Part shown: one piece after another, positions 24,652-34,712 of the stretch | Layout of the letters: the number at the start of each line of letters is the position of its first letter | How positions within the stretch are numbered: position 1 is the first letter of the stretch | From: Flavobacterium anseongense | GTDB lineage: Bacteria > Bacteroidota > Bacteroidia > Flavobacteriales > Flavobacteriaceae | DNA length: 64,000 bases | Assembly (NCBI RefSeq): GCF_021608185.1 | Contig: NZ_JAKIHN010000002.1 | Span: forward strand, 1 to 64,000 | Reading direction: 5' to 3' | Translations under genes and position numbers: made by a program | The notes under the pieces: model-generated | Database searches by the model: none | Told to the model about the DNA's origin: nothing | Seen by the model: only the letters and a program-made list of their open reading frames with translations

Positions 24652-25146
24652 ATGAAAAAAATCCTGCTACTTTCCGACACGCACAGTTATATTGATGATG
24701 CTATTTTAAAATACGTCCGTCAAGCGGATGAAGTATGGCATGCTGGTGATATTGGTGATTTGGTTGTGACCGATACAATAAAATCATTAAAACCATTACG
24801 TGCCGTTAATGGCAATATTGATGATGACAAAGCTCGAATGGAATTCCCATTGAACAATCGTTTTCTTTGTGAAGATGTCGATGTTTGGATTACTCACATT
24901 GGTGGTTATCCGGGGAAATACAATCAAAGTATTCGAACCGAAATCCAAAACAATCCACCAAAGCTATTTATTTGTGGTCATTCGCACATATTGAAAGTGC
25001 AGTTTGACAAGACTTTAAATTTGTTGCACATGAATCCCGGAGCTTGTGGTATTTATGGTTTTCATCAAGTGCGAACAATGTTGCGGTTTGAAATTGATGG
25101 TGATAAAATTCAAAATTTGGAGATTATAGAAATAGGGAAGAAGTAG
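24652..25146 (+). CDS. YfcE/MJ0936-type metallophosphoesterase
   Basis: The 164-residue protein is a minimal calcineurin-like phosphoesterase. It has metal ligands in LSDTHS (D9, H11), GDIGD (32-36), NGN (53-55) and CGHSH (108-112). Such enzymes bind two metals and act on phosphodiesters; the natural substrate is usually unknown. The 8-nt repeat array almost touches its start codon, so translation may depend on how that hairpin folds. Confidence 0.9.
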   Translation: MKKILLLSDTHSYIDDAILKYVRQADEVWHAGDIGDLVVTDTIKSLKPLRAVNGNIDDDKARMEFPLNNRFLCEDVDVWITHIGGYPGKYNQSIRTEIQNNPPKLFICGHSHILKVQFDKTLNLLHMNPGACGIYGFHQVRTMLRFEIDGDKIQNLEIIEIGKK

Positions 25147-25175
25147 GGAGAATCTGAATCAAGTTTAGATTAAAT

Positions 25176-25206
25176 AAAAAACCCGAACCATAAGATTCGG
25201 GTTTTT
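25176..25206. terminator. Bidirectional terminator
   Basis: AAAACCCGAA pairs with TTCGGGTTTT around a short loop, between the convergent phosphoesterase and DUF4293 genes. Confidence 0.85.
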
Positions 25207-25235
25207 CGCAGCACTAAAAAACTAAGTTTATAGGT

Positions 25236-25643
25236 TTATCGCAAACGATCCACAGATTTTACGAGATCTTCGTCCTTTTTAATGGCTTTGTTGGCCAAAA
25301 CCAAAATTACGATAGAAAAAATAGGTAAGAACATCCCAACACCTTTCTCAGAAATAGCTGTTTCTCCAGATGCAGTTAGTGTTCGATACACAAATAATCC
25401 TAATAAAATTAAATTCAATATCATATTCAATCTGCCCATGACAAATTGTTGTTGTCTTTTTTTGTGTGATAAAATACTCAATAATGACAAGGTTGTGCTT
25501 AATCCAAAAAGCGCAACATAAGTAATATCCATCATAAAATAGAAAGGTTTTCCAGCTGCATCTTTCCATAACGGAAACACAAATGGTAAAATTGCGGTTA
25601 TAATCAAGCAGGCAATCAGGTAATATGTTTGTATTCTGAACAT
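25236..25643 (-). CDS. DUF4293 four-helix membrane protein
   Basis: The start is set at the ATG giving MFRIQTYYLIACL, because DUF4293 proteins begin with a RIQT motif. The longer frame starts on a TTG that is the end of a promoter box. The 135-residue protein has four membrane helices and ends with the family signature GVGMFLPIFSIVILVLANKAIKKDEDLVKSVDRLR (shown in 25244-25350, read on the minus strand). Its function is unknown. It is divergent from rho, and in many Bacteroidota I recall this pair being adjacent, though that was not checked. Confidence 0.85.
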   Translation of the reverse strand: MFRIQTYYLIACLIITAILPFVFPLWKDAAGKPFYFMMDITYVALFGLSTTLSLLSILSHKKRQQQFVMGRLNMILNLILLGLFVYRTLTASGETAISEKGVGMFLPIFSIVILVLANKAIKKDEDLVKSVDRLR

Positions 25644-25664
25644 TCTTTTTTCAATAATGAGATG

Positions 25665-25672
25665 CAAAAATA
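25665..25672 (-). promoter_or_regulatory. -7 box of the DUF4293 gene
   Basis: TATTTTTG on the minus strand. Its last three bases are the TTG that a start-codon search would take as the gene start. Leader to the true ATG is about 16 nt. Confidence 0.55.
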
Positions 25673-25830
25673 AAATTTCTTTTTAAAAAAATACTATTGC
25701 GTGATAAAATATTATTTGTATTATTGCAGTACAAATCCGTAAGAACTTCATCAATCGGATTATTCTAAGCATTAAAATCTACCCTCATTTTTACATTCCA
25801 TTTTTAACGATTACGATATAAATACTATTT

Positions 25831-27537
25831 ATGTTTAACATTTCTGCCCTCAAAGAAATGAAGCTTTCTGAGCTTCAGGAAATTGCCAAATTAGCCAAAA
25901 CAATTAAAATCGCCGGTGCCAAAAAAGAAACGCTGATTGCGCAAATTTTGGAACACCAAAATAGTGCTGTGAGCGAAGCTGAACCAAAAGTTGCTTCAAG
26001 CTCAAATGATAATGAGCAAGCACCGAAAAATAAAGCCAAGCGAGCCCGTATTTCGCTAGAATCTAAGAAAGCGACCGATATCAATCAGAGTGATTTGTTT
26101 TCAGAAGAAACCGAAGTTGAAGAAAAACCAACAGTTGAAAGCAAAAATCAAAAATTCAAAAAACCACTTTTTGAAAAAAAGAAAAAGACTTCAGAAGAGC
26201 AACCAACCGAAAGCGATTCGGAAGTTTTAGAAAATGCAACTGCTGAAAGTTCAAATGATATTGAACAGACAGAACAAACAGAAGTCAATCCAATTCCACA
26301 AAATGGCAATAATGAGCATAAGCACAAACACCAAAATGGTAATAACAATGCTAATGCCAACAATAACAATCCAAACTTTAAAGGAAAAAAGCAAAATAAT
26401 TTCCGAGATTCTGATTTTGAATTTGACGGAATTATAGAAAGTGAAGGCGTGCTCGAAATGATGCCTGATGGTTATGGTTTCCTACGCTCTTCCGATTATA
26501 ATTATTTGGCTTCGCCTGATGATATTTATCTTTCGACATCACAAATCAGATTGTTTGGTTTAAAAACCGGAGATACCGTAAAAGGTGTTGTTCGTCCGCC
26601 AAAAGAAGGCGAAAAGTTTTTCCCATTAGTAAGAGTTTTAAAAATAAACGGTCATGATCCACAAGTGGTTCGAGACCGAGTTTCATTTGAGCATTTAACA
26701 CCGATATTTCCGCAAGAAAAATTCAACATTGCAGAAAAACAATCAAGTGTTTCTACAAGAGTAATCGATTTATTTTCTCCGATTGGAAAAGGGCAACGCG
26801 GAATGATAGTAGCACAACCAAAAACCGGTAAAACAATGTTGTTAAAAGACATTGCCAACGCCATTGCTGCCAATCATCCTGAAGTTTATTTAATAGTTTT
26901 ATTGATAGATGAACGTCCGGAAGAGGTAACCGATATGCAGCGTTCTGTGCGTGGTGAAGTTATCGCTTCTACTTTTGATCGTGAACCATCAGAGCACGTT
27001 AAAATTGCAAATATTGTACTCGAAAAATCAAAGCGTTTGGTCGAATGTGGTCACGATGTAGTGGTTTTATTAGACTCGATTACGCGTTTAGCAAGAGCTT
27101 ATAATACGGTGCAACCGGCATCTGGGAAAGTGCTTTCGGGTGGAGTTGATGCCAACGCATTACAAAAACCAAAGCGTTTCTTTGGTGCGGCACGTAATGT
27201 AGAAAATGGAGGTTCGTTAAGTATCATCGCTACAGCGCTAACCGAAACAGGTTCAAAAATGGACGAAGTTATTTTTGAAGAATTTAAAGGAACCGGTAAT
27301 ATGGAGTTACAATTAGACAGAAAAATTGCCAACCGCCGAATTTTCCCTGCTATCGATTTAACGTCTTCAAGTACGCGTCGTGATGATTTATTATTAGATC
27401 CAAACACATTGAAACGTATGTGGATACTGCGTAAATTCCTTGCCGATATGAATCCGGTAGAATCGATGGATACTATTAATGATAAAATTAAGAAAACCCG
27501 AAACAACGAAGAGTTCCTCATCTCGATGAATGATTAA
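25831..27537 (+). CDS. rho: Transcription termination factor Rho with long N-terminal insertion
   Basis: The 568-residue ATP-dependent RNA helicase ends transcription. Residues 1-47 are the Rho N-terminal helical domain ([20 protein letters not shown]). Residues ~48-190 are a low-complexity stretch rich in Lys, Glu, Asn and His ([18 protein letters not shown]). The RNA-binding cold-shock domain covers ~200-275. The ATPase core has Walker A PKTGKT (330-335) and [13 protein letters not shown]. The insertion adds about 150 residues over E. coli Rho; such disordered insertions are common in Bacteroidota. The AT-rich leader of ~130 nt may be used for autoregulation, but no structure is evident. 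Confidence 0.97.
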   Translation: MFNISALKEMKLSELQEIAKLAKTIKIAGAKKETLIAQILEHQNSAVSEAEPKVASSSNDNEQAPKNKAKRARISLESKKATDINQSDLFSEETEVEEKPTVESKNQKFKKPLFEKKKKTSEEQPTESDSEVLENATAESSNDIEQTEQTEVNPIPQNGNNEHKHKHQNGNNNANANNNNPNFKGKKQNNFRDSDFEFDGIIESEGVLEMMPDGYGFLRSSDYNYLASPDDIYLSTSQIRLFGLKTGDTVKGVVRPPKEGEKFFPLVRVLKINGHDPQVVRDRVSFEHLTPIFPQEKFNIAEKQSSVSTRVIDLFSPIGKGQRGMIVAQPKTGKTMLLKDIANAIAANHPEVYLIVLLIDERPEEVTDMQRSVRGEVIASTFDREPSEHVKIANIVLEKSKRLVECGHDVVVLLDSITRLARAYNTVQPASGKVLSGGVDANALQKPKRFFGAARNVENGGSLSIIATALTETGSKMDEVIFEEFKGTGNMELQLDRKIANRRIFPAIDLTSSSTRRDDLLLDPNTLKRMWILRKFLADMNPVESMDTINDKIKKTRNNEEFLISMND

Positions 27538-27542
27538 TATAG

Positions 27543-27573
27543 AAATCCCAACGTAACGGTTGGGATTTTTTTT
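27543..27573 (+). terminator. Terminator of rho
   Basis: AAATCCCAAC and GTTGGGATTT form a 10-bp stem followed by eight or more T, directly after the rho stop codon. Confidence 0.9.
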
Positions 27574-27658
27574 TGACTTTATATAATCTTCTATTATTCA
27601 AAACCCAATAAAATCGAGATATAACTTCGTATTTTCAACTTCCTACTTCTTACTTAAA

Positions 27659-27733
27659 ATGTCATCTTGTCATATATTTTTTCAATTAACTGACAATTTA
27701 TTCTCATTTGTTGCTTGGCATAATACTTGTCAT
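27659..27733 (+). promoter_or_regulatory. dnaK control region: sigma-54-like promoter with TGTCA/TGACA elements
   Basis: TTGGCATAATACTTGT (27715-27730) keeps the spacing of a -24/-12 promoter: GG and GT stand 12 nt apart, with GT in place of the usual GC. Upstream, ATGTCAT, TTGTCA (27667-27672) and TGACAA (27691-27696) form an inverted pair 18 nt apart. Another TTGTCAT overlaps the -12 element. No clear TAnnTTTG box or CIRCE (HrcA) element was found. The leader to dnaK would be about 73 nt. Confidence 0.45.
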
Positions 27734-27813
27734 TTGCGAAACCGTACAAGACAAAGTACTATTCACTCGTAGAGGAATAATCAAAAAATAAAAACCAAAA
27801 AGGAGAAAATAAA

Positions 27814-29700
27814 ATGGGAAAAATAATCGGAATTGACTTAGGAACAACCAACTCTTGCGTTTCTGTAATGGAAGGACAAGAAGCAGTAGTAATCCCTAAT
27901 TCAGAAGGAAAAAGAACAACACCATCTATCATCGCATTTGTAGAAGGTGGTGAAATTAAGGTAGGTGATCCTGCCAAAAGACAAGCTGTAACTAACCCAA
28001 CAAAAACGGTTGGTTCTATCAAACGTTTTATGGGACATACTTTTGCTGAAATTACAGAGGAAGCAAAAAAAGTACCTTACAGCGTTGTAAAAGGGGACAA
28101 CAATACACCTCGTGTTGATATTGACGGCCGCTTATACACTGCTCAGGAATTGTCAGCAATGACACTTCAAAAAATGAAAAAAACAGCAGAAGACTATTTA
28201 GGTCAAACGGTTACCGAAGCAGTTATTACAGTTCCTGCTTACTTTAATGATGCGCAACGTCAGGCCACAAAAGAAGCTGGTGAAATTGCAGGTCTTAAAG
28301 TAATGAGAATCATCAACGAGCCAACTGCTGCGGCATTAGCTTACGGATTGGATAAAAAAGGAAAAGACCAAAAGATTGCAGTTTACGATTTAGGTGGTGG
28401 TACTTTTGATATTTCTATCCTTGAATTAGGAGACGGAGTTTTCGAAGTATTGTCAACAAATGGTGATACACACTTAGGTGGAGATGATTTTGACCAAACT
28501 ATTATAGATTGGTTGGCAGACGAATTCAAAGCGGAAGAGGGAATTGATTTACGTCAAGATCCAATGTCGTTGCAAAGAATTAAAGAAGCTGCTGAAAAAG
28601 CAAAAATCGAATTGTCATCTTCTGCTGAAACAGAAATCAATTTGCCATACGTTACAGCTACAGCTTCTGGACCAAAGCACTTAGTAAAGAAATTAACAAG
28701 AGCTAAATTTGAGCAATTGTCTGATAAATTAGTAAAACGTTCAATGGAACCGGTTGCTAAAGCATTGAAAGATGCAGGTTTATCTACTTCAGATATCGAC
28801 GAAGTAATCTTAGTTGGTGGTTCTACAAGAATGCCAAGAATTGCTGATGAAGTAGAGAAGTTCTTTGGTAAAAAAGCATCAAAAGGAGTAAACCCTGATG
28901 AAGTTGTAGCGATTGGAGCTGCTATTCAAGGTGGTGTTTTATCAGGAGATGTAAAAGATGTATTGTTGCTTGACGTTACACCTTTATCATTAGGTATCGA
29001 AACTATGGGAAATGTGATGACTAAATTAATCGAGTCAAACACTACAATTCCAACAAAAAAATCACAAGTATTCTCTACAGCTGCAGATAATCAACCAAGT
29101 GTTGAAATCCATGTATTGCAAGGAGAAAGAACTATGGCTGCTGATAACAAAACTATCGGGCGTTTCCACTTAGACGGAATTCCGCCAGCACCTAGAGGTG
29201 TTCCTCAAATTGAAGTAACTTTTGATATTGATGCTAATGGTATCATCAAAGTTTCGGCTACTGATAAAGGAACAGGAAAATCACATGACATCCGTATCGA
29301 AGCTTCATCTGGCTTGACCGCTGAAGAAATCGAAAGAATGAAAAAAGATGCAGAAGCAAATGCTGATTCTGACAGAATAGCAAGAGAAAGAGCAGAAAAA
29401 TTAAATGAAGCTGACAGTATGATTTTCCAAACCGAAAGTCAACTAAAAGAGTTGGGAGATAAAATTTCTGATGAACATAAAGTAGCTATTGAAGCTGCTG
29501 TAACCGAATTAAAAGCAGCACACCAGGCTCAGGATTTGGAAGCTATTCAAAAAGGTCTTGACAATGTAAATGCAGCTTGGAAAACCGCTACTGAAGCAAT
29601 GTATGCTCAAGGCGAAGCTGGTCAGGCGCAAGAAGCCCAACCACAAGCGGATGCTCAAGGAGATAATACACAAGATGTAGAATTCGAAGAAGTAAAATAA
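27814..29700 (+). CDS. dnaK: Molecular chaperone DnaK (Hsp70)
   Basis: The 628-residue Hsp70 binds unfolded proteins in an ATP cycle with DnaJ and GrpE. It begins [19 protein letters not shown], has [21 protein letters not shown] and the linker [15 protein letters not shown]. The C-terminal lid ends in a Gln/Ala-rich tail and DVEFEEVK. An AAGGAG lies 12-17 nt before the ATG, one of the few Shine-Dalgarno-like sequences in the window. dnaJ and grpE are not adjacent, so dnaK is monocistronic here, with a strong terminator after it. Confidence 0.98.
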   Translation: MGKIIGIDLGTTNSCVSVMEGQEAVVIPNSEGKRTTPSIIAFVEGGEIKVGDPAKRQAVTNPTKTVGSIKRFMGHTFAEITEEAKKVPYSVVKGDNNTPRVDIDGRLYTAQELSAMTLQKMKKTAEDYLGQTVTEAVITVPAYFNDAQRQATKEAGEIAGLKVMRIINEPTAAALAYGLDKKGKDQKIAVYDLGGGTFDISILELGDGVFEVLSTNGDTHLGGDDFDQTIIDWLADEFKAEEGIDLRQDPMSLQRIKEAAEKAKIELSSSAETEINLPYVTATASGPKHLVKKLTRAKFEQLSDKLVKRSMEPVAKALKDAGLSTSDIDEVILVGGSTRMPRIADEVEKFFGKKASKGVNPDEVVAIGAAIQGGVLSGDVKDVLLLDVTPLSLGIETMGNVMTKLIESNTTIPTKKSQVFSTAADNQPSVEIHVLQGERTMAADNKTIGRFHLDGIPPAPRGVPQIEVTFDIDANGIIKVSATDKGTGKSHDIRIEASSGLTAEEIERMKKDAEANADSDRIARERAEKLNEADSMIFQTESQLKELGDKISDEHKVAIEAAVTELKAAHQAQDLEAIQKGLDNVNAAWKTATEAMYAQGEAGQAQEAQPQADAQGDNTQDVEFEEVK

Positions 29701-29721
29701 TTCATAAGATTAAAAGTAAGT

Positions 29722-29757
29722 TGAAACCGTCCCAAGCATTTGGGACGGTTTTTTTAT
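29722..29757 (+). terminator. Terminator of dnaK
   Basis: AAACCGTCCCAA, loop GCAT and TTGGGACGGTTT form a perfect 12-bp stem with a T run. Confidence 0.93.
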
Positions 29758-29820
29758 TTAACAATAATCGAATAGATTATTTTGTACATTGGCTTTCTAT
29801 TTTAACCTATTAAATTATTT

Positions 29821-30390
29821 ATGAAAAAGTTCATTATCTTTATCTGTGTTGCTTTATTAAGTGTCAATGGTTATAGCCAAAAAAAGAAAGCAACTACTGC
29901 TTCGGCATTACCTAAACTTGACAATCTGCAGGTTGAAATTAAAAAAGGTAATTTTCAGGTTACGATTAGTGAGAAAGGAAAGACTGATGATGCGCTGATT
30001 GTAAAAGCTGTTGATGCTGCTTTCGCTCCAACCAATTGCAAACTGACTTCTTTTACGGCAAGCGGAGTCAAATTATATCTGCTTTCTTGGACAGAATTAA
30101 ACACTGTAAAAACAAATTTGAAAACAGAAGAAAGAACTACAGTTTATTCGGTTATATATGAATTGGTTTCTAAAAAGCAAGTGTATTCAAATTACCAATT
30201 GACGAATCACATAACCGAAAAAGTATTTTTAGGTGGCACAGCTGCTTCCGAAACGCAGGAAAAAATGAGAAGAGAAGGATTTGAGTTTACATTAAATCCG
30301 GATGGCTCTATAACTCAAAAAAACAAAACACAACAATCAACTTTTGTTTACGACAAAGATAAAATGGTATTTGTTCCTAAAAAGAAATAA
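29821..30390 (+). CDS. Secreted protein of unknown function
   Basis: The 189-residue protein starts with a signal peptide (MKKFIIFICVALLSVNGYSQ) followed by a Lys/Ala-rich linker. The rest is a mixed alpha/beta domain with LIVKAVDAAFAPTNCKLTSF and KLYLLSWTE, ending in a short basic tail. No family is recognised. It may sit in the periplasm. It converges with the LtaS-like gene with only 14 nt between them and no terminator hairpin there. Confidence 0.7.
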   Translation: MKKFIIFICVALLSVNGYSQKKKATTASALPKLDNLQVEIKKGNFQVTISEKGKTDDALIVKAVDAAFAPTNCKLTSFTASGVKLYLLSWTELNTVKTNLKTEERTTVYSVIYELVSKKQVYSNYQLTNHITEKVFLGGTAASETQEKMRREGFEFTLNPDGSITQKNKTQQSTFVYDKDKMVFVPKKK

Positions 30391-30404
30391 TAAATCACAA
30401 CATG

Positions 30405-32474
30405 TTATTTTTGATACTTCTTATTTTTTAATAAATAAGCGGTTGTTTGGTAAAAACCAATTGTCTCATAAACTAATTCCTGATTTAATTTTTTTAATGG
30501 CTTTTCCTCATAATTCATTTGAAATTCGGGTTTCAATTCCGGATTAGGTTTCACCTTCAATGCAAATTGTTTTACTTTTTTAACAGGAGAAATTACGGTA
30601 AGCAAATCTTCTTCTACCAAGCCTAAATCCTGATAAGTAGCAATAAAAGCTCTTTGTTCGTAGTCTTTTTTGAAAACATCCTGTCCGTAAAATTTACTGT
30701 TGTAGTTAAAATGCAGCAGACCAAATAAAGTAGGCATTACGTCGATTTGAGACATTAGTTTGTTGAATTCTCCAGGTGCTACAAAGCCAGGCGAATAGAT
30801 AAGCGCCGGAATTCGATATTTCTCTAATGGTAATTCTGTTTTTCCTGAGCTTGACGCACAATGGTCGGCTACAATGACAAATACTGTATTCCTAAACCAT
30901 TCTTGTTTTTCTGCCATTGCAAAGAATTGTCGCAGCGCATAATCAGTATACTTAACGCCACCTTCGCGTGATTTCGCTTTTCCTGAAATATCTATTTTAC
31001 CTTCAGGATAAGTAAATGGTCTGTGGTTGCTAACCGTCATGATATGATTAAAAAACGGCTTATTATTTTGAGCTTCCTGATTCATAACTTTTATAGCTTT
31101 GCGATACATGTCTTCATCACATACTCCCCAAACGTTAGCAAAAGTGATTTCATTTGGTGTGAAAGATTTTTTGTCTACAATTTCATAACCGTTTCCACCA
31201 AAAAAATCTCCCATATTGTCAAAAAAAGCATCGCCACCATAAAGGTATTTTACCTGATATCCTTTTTGTTTAAAAACACTTCCGGTTGAAAATTTGTTTT
31301 TATTATCTTTCTTTTTTACTACACTTTCTGCCGGACTTGGAGGCAGACAAAGTGTTACAGCTTCTAGTCCGCGAACCGTTCTGTTGCCTACGGCATATAT
31401 ATTAGTAAACTGCAAACTTTTAGTTGCTAACGAATCTAAAAATGGCGTTAGGTTCTTTTTGTTGCCATAAGCTTTCATAAAATCAGCACTAAAACTTTCA
31501 ACAGTTATCAGCACTACATTCTTGTGTATTTCTGCAGCATTTGGCTTGGAAGGCGCAGGAAGTTCTTTTTTATAAACTGCGAATGCTTCTGCATCGGGAA
31601 GGGTTTTATAGAATTTATTATACTCCAAATCATTATTCATGAATGCCACATAAAATTTATACAAACCATCAGCTTGCAATTCATTGGTAAAAACATTTGT
31701 CGATTTTTCTTGATTTGAGAAAAATGGAATCGCGAAAAAAGAGATTATAAACAAAGCTAAATAAATACCTAATCCCTTAATTTTATTTGTAAACGATGGA
31801 AGTCTGTAAAGAAAAGCCTTTGTGTTTTTTACGATATAATAAGTAAAAAAAGCGGTTATCAATCCAACACCGATAAACAGCGGAACAACAGGATATGATT
31901 CCATAATGTTGCCAATCACCGTATTTGTATAGACCAAATAATCAACGGCAATGAAGTTATAGCGTGCGCCAAATTCATTCCAAAAGAAAAATTCACTAAT
32001 GGCATTTTGAACAATTATCAGGACAAAAATGAAGATGGCAATGTAGTACAGCACTAATCGAATCTGTTTGCGATACTTCGGCAAAAACAATAATAATCCG
32101 AATAAAAAGGTTTTTAGAGCAATGAAACTAATTCCGATTTCGGGTAAAGAACCTCCGTATTCATTGAGAATTGTATTAAAAAAAGATACATAAATCAGTA
32201 GTGAAAGTAAACATCCAAAAATGATATAACCCCAAGGTCTATTATATTTCGAATTGGATAAAAACAGTAAATACAACCATAAGAGAGCACTGGCTACAAT
32301 AAATACAAACAAATCTGAAAACAAACCAAATAAAAAGATCTTGCCGATTTCTAAAACTCCAAAACTTGATTGCGTAATAGGATGGAAGAGCAGTACAATT
32401 CTGAGGATAATATTAACAACAAGAAAAAATACGAGTAAGTTAATAAAAGGCGAATGTTTTTTAAAGAAGCTCAT
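30405..32474 (-). CDS. LtaS-like sulfatase-family membrane enzyme
   Basis: The 689-residue protein has about five N-terminal membrane helices (to ~residue 260) and an extracytoplasmic alkaline-phosphatase-superfamily domain. Landmarks of the LtaS/OpgB/EptA type: NVVLITVESFSADF (metal Glu), YAVGNRTVRGLEAVT (probable Thr nucleophile), and FVIVADHCASSSGK (metal Asp-His). Relatives transfer glycerol-phosphate or phosphoethanolamine onto glycans or lipids. Bacteroidota have no lipoteichoic acid, so the acceptor is probably another envelope glycan or lipid; this is inference. It is divergent from the two-component system. Confidence 0.87.
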   Translation of the reverse strand: MSFFKKHSPFINLLVFFLVVNIILRIVLLFHPITQSSFGVLEIGKIFLFGLFSDLFVFIVASALLWLYLLFLSNSKYNRPWGYIIFGCLLSLLIYVSFFNTILNEYGGSLPEIGISFIALKTFLFGLLLFLPKYRKQIRLVLYYIAIFIFVLIIVQNAISEFFFWNEFGARYNFIAVDYLVYTNTVIGNIMESYPVVPLFIGVGLITAFFTYYIVKNTKAFLYRLPSFTNKIKGLGIYLALFIISFFAIPFFSNQEKSTNVFTNELQADGLYKFYVAFMNNDLEYNKFYKTLPDAEAFAVYKKELPAPSKPNAAEIHKNVVLITVESFSADFMKAYGNKKNLTPFLDSLATKSLQFTNIYAVGNRTVRGLEAVTLCLPPSPAESVVKKKDNKNKFSTGSVFKQKGYQVKYLYGGDAFFDNMGDFFGGNGYEIVDKKSFTPNEITFANVWGVCDEDMYRKAIKVMNQEAQNNKPFFNHIMTVSNHRPFTYPEGKIDISGKAKSREGGVKYTDYALRQFFAMAEKQEWFRNTVFVIVADHCASSSGKTELPLEKYRIPALIYSPGFVAPGEFNKLMSQIDVMPTLFGLLHFNYNSKFYGQDVFKKDYEQRAFIATYQDLGLVEEDLLTVISPVKKVKQFALKVKPNPELKPEFQMNYEEKPLKKLNQELVYETIGFYQTTAYLLKNKKYQK

Positions 32475-32490
32475 TTAGAGTTATTATTTT

Positions 32491-32516
32491 GTTAAGTTAC
32501 TGTAGTAACAGTTAAC
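32491..32516. promoter_or_regulatory. Inverted repeat between LtaS-like gene and two-component system
   Basis: GTTACT-GT-AGTAAC is flanked on the left by GTTAA and on the right by A-GTTAAC, giving a near-perfect palindrome of about 26 bp. It lies 17 nt from the LtaS-like start and 108 nt from the response-regulator start. It could be an operator for either. Confidence 0.45.
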
Positions 32517-32623
32517 AATCAATTTACCCTATAATTAATTTTTACTTAAATTACAGTTTGCATGTATGGGTTATCCGACAATTAAGCTTTAAATTTACTC
32601 TTTGTAAAAATTAGCAATACAGT

Positions 32624-33289
32624 ATGAAGCACATTTTAATAGTAGAAGACGAAGAAGGAATTGTTCAATTCTTAAAACAAGGATTAGAGGAAGAAAACTA
32701 TCAGGTTTCTTCGGCTAATAACGGTTTGGATGGTTATAAACTTTTTCAAAATCAAAAGTTTGATTTAGTACTTTTAGATTGGATGCTTCCCAAAATGACA
32801 GGACTACAAGTTTGCCAAAAGATCAGAGAAACCAATTCAAAAATTCCGATTATATTTCTAACAGCCAAAGATACCGTTCAGGAAACAGTTGAAGGTCTGA
32901 AAACAGGAGCAAACGATTACATCAAAAAGCCATTCAGTTTTGACGAATTGGTAGAGCGTATCAGAGTACAATTGAGGGATAAAGACGAACAAGAAATACT
33001 TACGCTTGGCCCAATTGAAATTAACATACAAAAACATTCCGTGACCGTTAATAAATGTGATGTCACATTAACCCACAAAGAATTTGATTTACTTTGCTAT
33101 TTGGTAAAAAACAAAGGTAATGTTTGTTCGAGAACGCAAATTATACAGGATGTTTGGGGAATTCATTTTGATTATGACACCGGAGTTATAGATGTTTTTA
33201 TGAATGCTATTCGTAAAAAACTCAATATTAAAGTCGATGAAGATTATATTAAAACCATTCGCGGTGTGGGTTTCATCGCTAACGATTAA
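32624..33289 (+). CDS. OmpR/PhoB-family response regulator
   Basis: The 221-residue protein has a receiver domain (HILIVEDEEG, phospho-acceptor D52 in LVLLDWMLPKMTG, LTAKD, KPFSFDEL) and a winged-helix DNA-binding domain (LTHKEFDLLCYLVKNKGNVCSR, IRGVGFIA). It is followed after 5 nt by its histidine kinase. The family resembles the RprY/CusR-like regulators of Bacteroidota, but the signal is unknown. Likely targets are itself and the two flanking membrane-protein genes. Confidence 0.93.
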   Translation: MKHILIVEDEEGIVQFLKQGLEEENYQVSSANNGLDGYKLFQNQKFDLVLLDWMLPKMTGLQVCQKIRETNSKIPIIFLTAKDTVQETVEGLKTGANDYIKKPFSFDELVERIRVQLRDKDEQEILTLGPIEINIQKHSVTVNKCDVTLTHKEFDLLCYLVKNKGNVCSRTQIIQDVWGIHFDYDTGVIDVFMNAIRKKLNIKVDEDYIKTIRGVGFIAND

Positions 33290-33294
33290 CTAAA

Positions 33295-34683
33295 ATGCAA
33301 CAACTTTCTTTTAAAAACAGAATAGCTTCCAACTATATAATTACCACCGCATTATTGATTTTTGTGGTGTTCTTTGTTATCTATTCGATAGTGAAATTTA
33401 GCGTTTATGTCAAAGTAAACAATGATATAAAAATTGAAGTAGCAAAACATTTAAAAGAAATTGAAGTCAAAGAAAATTGTGTACTTCTCATTAGAGAAAA
33501 GCAATGGAAGAAGATTCAATTTAATAAAGTTGATATCAGTCCGGCATTCATTCAATTTGTAGATGAATTAGGAGCATTAGTTGATAAATCGCCAAATCTT
33601 AAACAGAAAAAACTAAACTATTATCCCGAAGCTATCAACAATGTTTTGTTTGACGGAAAGTTAGAAAATACTTCAGTTAGACAAATACAAGTTCCATTAT
33701 ATCAGAACACTAAAATTATTGGCTTTATGATTATTGCCATGTCGCTCGAAGATTCAGCCATGGTATTGAACAATCTTTTTATCATATTATTGGTTGCCTA
33801 TCCTCTGATTCTTTTAGTGTTATTTCTCATCGCCCGATTTATTGCCGGAAGAAGTATTAAACCTATCAGCGCCATTATTCAGACGTCAAATATTATTACT
33901 AAAGATAATTTAAAATCCAGAATTCCTTTGCCAATCAACAAAGACGAATTGCATTTACTTTCAAATACGATTAACAATTTATTAGACAGAGTCGAAAATG
34001 CTATAGAGCGTGAAAAACAATTTACTTCAGATGCTTCTCACGAACTCAGAACGCCTTTAGCCGTTATCAAAGGAACATTGGAAGTGCTTATCAGAAAACC
34101 ACGTAATCCTGAAGAATATAAAGAGAAAATTGATTTTTGTATTAGTGAAGTCAATCGATTGAATCATTTGGTTGATGAATTGCTTTTATTGGCTCGATTC
34201 GAAAATCAAAAGCAATCGTTGAAAATGGAAAAAGTTTCTTTAAACGCTATATTCTTAGATATTGTTTCCAGAAATTCAACCATCATCAATCAGAAGAAAC
34301 TGAACTGTGTGCCTTTATTCACTAAAGATTTTTATGTTGAAACCGATTCGTATTTGTTTTCGCTTATTCTTAATAATATTCTGACTAATGCTGTGAAATA
34401 TTCCAAGAATGGTAGCGTAATAAACTTTGATATTCAAGAAACAAATGATGCCATAGTTTTCACTGTTTCTGATAGCGGGATCGGAATTGCATCAGAAGAT
34501 TTAGAAAAAATATTCGACCAGTTCTATCGTTCAAAATCGAATGAACACCCCGAAATTAAAGGAACCGGGCTTGGATTGTCAATCGTTAAAAGATTGTGTT
34601 CCTTACTTCAAATCGATTTAGAAATCAAAAGCAAAGAAAATGTGGGAACCAATGTTATTTTGAGTTTTCCTAAATTAAAATAA
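33295..34683 (+). CDS. Sensor histidine kinase
   Basis: The 462-residue kinase has a first membrane helix (residues ~13-35), a ~115-residue periplasmic sensor, and a second helix (LFIILLVAYPLILLVLFLIA). A HAMP domain follows, then DASHELRTPL with phospho-acceptor H249, and the ATPase boxes NAVKYSKNG, DSGIGIASEDLEKIFDQFYR and GTGLGLSIVKRL. It should phosphorylate the regulator encoded just before it. The periplasmic loop has no recognised ligand domain. Confidence 0.93.
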   Translation: MQQLSFKNRIASNYIITTALLIFVVFFVIYSIVKFSVYVKVNNDIKIEVAKHLKEIEVKENCVLLIREKQWKKIQFNKVDISPAFIQFVDELGALVDKSPNLKQKKLNYYPEAINNVLFDGKLENTSVRQIQVPLYQNTKIIGFMIIAMSLEDSAMVLNNLFIILLVAYPLILLVLFLIARFIAGRSIKPISAIIQTSNIITKDNLKSRIPLPINKDELHLLSNTINNLLDRVENAIEREKQFTSDASHELRTPLAVIKGTLEVLIRKPRNPEEYKEKIDFCISEVNRLNHLVDELLLLARFENQKQSLKMEKVSLNAIFLDIVSRNSTIINQKKLNCVPLFTKDFYVETDSYLFSLILNNILTNAVKYSKNGSVINFDIQETNDAIVFTVSDSGIGIASEDLEKIFDQFYRSKSNEHPEIKGTGLGLSIVKRLCSLLQIDLEIKSKENVGTNVILSFPKLK

Positions 34684-34712
34684 TCGTATATCGGTTCTAA
34701 ATAGCAAAAATG

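Noticed and set aside
27099..27521. A 140-codon minus-strand frame inside rho
   Set aside because: It is the complement of the highly conserved ATPase core of Rho, and its length follows from codon composition.
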